Source of the DNA: Flavipsychrobacter sp.
GTDB taxonomy: Bacteria > Bacteroidota > Bacteroidia > Chitinophagales > Chitinophagaceae
Direction of reading: 5' to 3'
DNA length: 64,000 nt
NCBI GenBank assembly: GCA_031292525.1
Contig: JARLGY010000018.1
Coordinates: 62,001-126,000 of the forward strand
This document shows, piece by piece, positions 63,108 through 64,000 of the stretch. A program made the translations under genes and the position numbers. The notes beneath the pieces are model-generated. The model was not told where the DNA came from and searched no databases. It saw only the letters and a list, made by a program, of their open reading frames with translations. Within the stretch, counting starts at the first letter, position 1, and each line of letters begins with the position of its first letter.

Positions 63108-64000
63108 TTATAAGTAAACAATAAATCTGGTTCCAACACCAGGTGTACTTTCTACTGAAATACTCCCACCATGCATCTCCAATTGGTTTTTGGTAATAAA
63201 TAGCCCTACCCCTCTACTGTCAAATCCTTTATGGAATATTTTGTTGAGTTTAAAAATTTGCTGACCGTACCTGGTGAGGTCTATTCCCAAACCATTATCC
63301 TCAAAAACGATACGAGTTTTCCCATCCTCGTGCCTGGAGGAAATATTTATCTCTACAGGTACATTTTCTTTTCTGTATTTGAGGCTATTACTGATCAAAT
63401 TATAAAACAGGCTCTCCAGGTACACCCTAGGAAACTTAACTTCTGATACAAGAAAACTGGTATGAATACTAGCTTTTGAATGAAGGATATCGCCTTGTAA
63501 CATTTGGGTGGCTGTTTGCACTATCTGCGTCAAATCACAATTGCTATATTCTATATCCTGATTCAGCTTGATCTCTAAAACCTGCATGAGATCTTGCAAT
63601 GTAGCATTCAGTGATCTGCTGGAACCTAGTACCAACCGTAACATGTCTTCTTTTTCTGCAGGATTTTTCTCCTCAAGGATAATATCCAGCATCATTTCTA
63701 TACCACCAGCGGGGCCGCGGAGATTATGTGCTACGATGCGATTAAACTCCTCTAATTGACCAATTCTATTTTCGAGTTCTGCAGATGTTTGCAAAAGCAC
63801 CTGGTTTTTTAGTTCCAGTTCTTGTATCATGTTCCGAGTGGCGGTAATATCCTCAATCTGTGAAACAAAAAAACGTGGCTCACCGTTTTCATAATGAACC
63901 AATGAAACGGTAAGCATAGTCCAAACGATGTAACCCTCTTTATGGAAATATCTTTTCTCCATTTTATAGGTGTCTAACTCGCCCTTTAATACACGATGAA
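63108..64000 (-). CDS. PAS-domain sensor histidine kinase (5' end outside window)
   Basis: The visible 297 residues. The frame stays open past the first Met to the window edge, with residues (RVLKGELDTYKMEKRYFHKEGYIVW) typical of a PAS/PAC domain C-terminal half, so the true start is upstream. After PAC (SQIEDITATRNM) comes a coiled helix, then HisKA with phosphoacceptor His in FNRIVAHNLRGPAGG, and a HATPase domain with YNLISNSLKY (N box), FEDNGLGID (G1), and GVGLFITK (G2). It appears cytoplasmic. It pairs with the downstream stand-alone regulator. Confidence 0.88.
   Translation of the reverse strand, partial: HRVLKGELDTYKMEKRYFHKEGYIVWTMLTVSLVHYENGEPRFFVSQIEDITATRNMIQELELKNQVLLQTSAELENRIGQLEEFNRIVAHNLRGPAGGIEMMLDIILEEKNPAEKEDMLRLVLGSSRSLNATLQDLMQVLEIKLNQDIEYSNCDLTQIVQTATQMLQGDILHSKASIHTSFLVSEVKFPRVYLESLFYNLISNSLKYRKENVPVEINISSRHEDGKTRIVFEDNGLGIDLTRYGQQIFKLNKIFHKGFDSRGVGLFITKNQLEMHGGSISVESTPGVGTRFIVYL

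Overview
The window is a stretch of chromosome from a member of the Bacteroidota, most likely a Chitinophagaceae-type bacterium. This rests on secreted proteins ending in type IX secretion (T9SS) sorting domains of both the type A (YPNP...) and type B (gliding-motility C-terminal) kinds, a PorX response regulator with a PglZ-type effector domain, a PorG/DUF6089 protein, Bacteroidota-type TAnnTTTG promoter boxes, and families such as DUF2911, YARHG and T9SS-sorted NHL proteins. Genes lie on both strands in short operons, often closed by strong rho-independent hairpins. I saw no rRNA, intact tRNA, insertion sequence, prophage or CRISPR array. Both window edges cut a gene.

Layout. 0-6.4 kb: two tandem, homologous PKD-repeat surface proteins with type B sorting domains. 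6.4-8.3 kb: M23 peptidase, two NTF2-like proteins and a decayed gene tail. 8.4-10.3 kb: htpG. 10.4-13.5 kb (minus): a polytopic membrane protein and a DPM1-like GT2 glycosyltransferase, a plausible lipid-linked sugar pair. 13.5-15.7 kb (minus): paaA-paaB-paaC of phenylacetyl-CoA epoxidase, without paaD or paaE. 15.9-23.2 kb: flavin reductase, DUF2911, YkuK-like protein, a pair of very small genes, an orphan ParA, a large secreted protein, MoxR, and a DUF1648 membrane protein. 23.4-25.0 kb: two tandem beta-barrel proteins. 25.0-31.3 kb: PorX, GNAT, a T9SS cargo, a two-component pair, and PorG. 31.4-43.3 kb: housekeeping and envelope genes (nadK, a BamA-like barrel, a cytochrome/beta-propeller lipoprotein, folB, purL, OmpA and YARHG lipoproteins, M3 peptidase, radA). 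43.5-49.6 kb: two large type A T9SS cargos with a SIMPL protein between. 50.0-57.4 kb: aminotransferase plus mannose-1-phosphate guanylyltransferase, NfuA-like protein, two small secreted proteins, scoA-scoB, C1 peptidase, small membrane protein. 57.6-60.3 kb: an ECF sigma factor with a protein that seems to span both membranes. 61.0-64.0 kb: methyltransferase, small secreted protein, and a response regulator/PAS kinase pair cut by the window end.

The theme joining many genes is building and controlling the cell surface: T9SS cargos, T9SS components and regulators (PorX, PorG), beta-barrels, an assembly-type barrel, lipoproteins, and sugar-nucleotide and lipid-linked sugar enzymes. Central metabolism is represented by paaABC, scoAB, purL, folB and nadK.

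The least explained feature is a family of intergenic repeats. A 12-bp motif, AAAATGTCCGTT, and its reverse complement recur about thirteen times in two gene-free stretches (49.75-49.87 kb and 60.44-60.84 kb). The second cluster abuts a roughly 75-bp repeat that has a diverged inverted copy at 46.48 kb. That copy is followed by a variant motif in which TGTCC has become TGCCC while the opposing arm has become GGCAT. I do not recognise this element.
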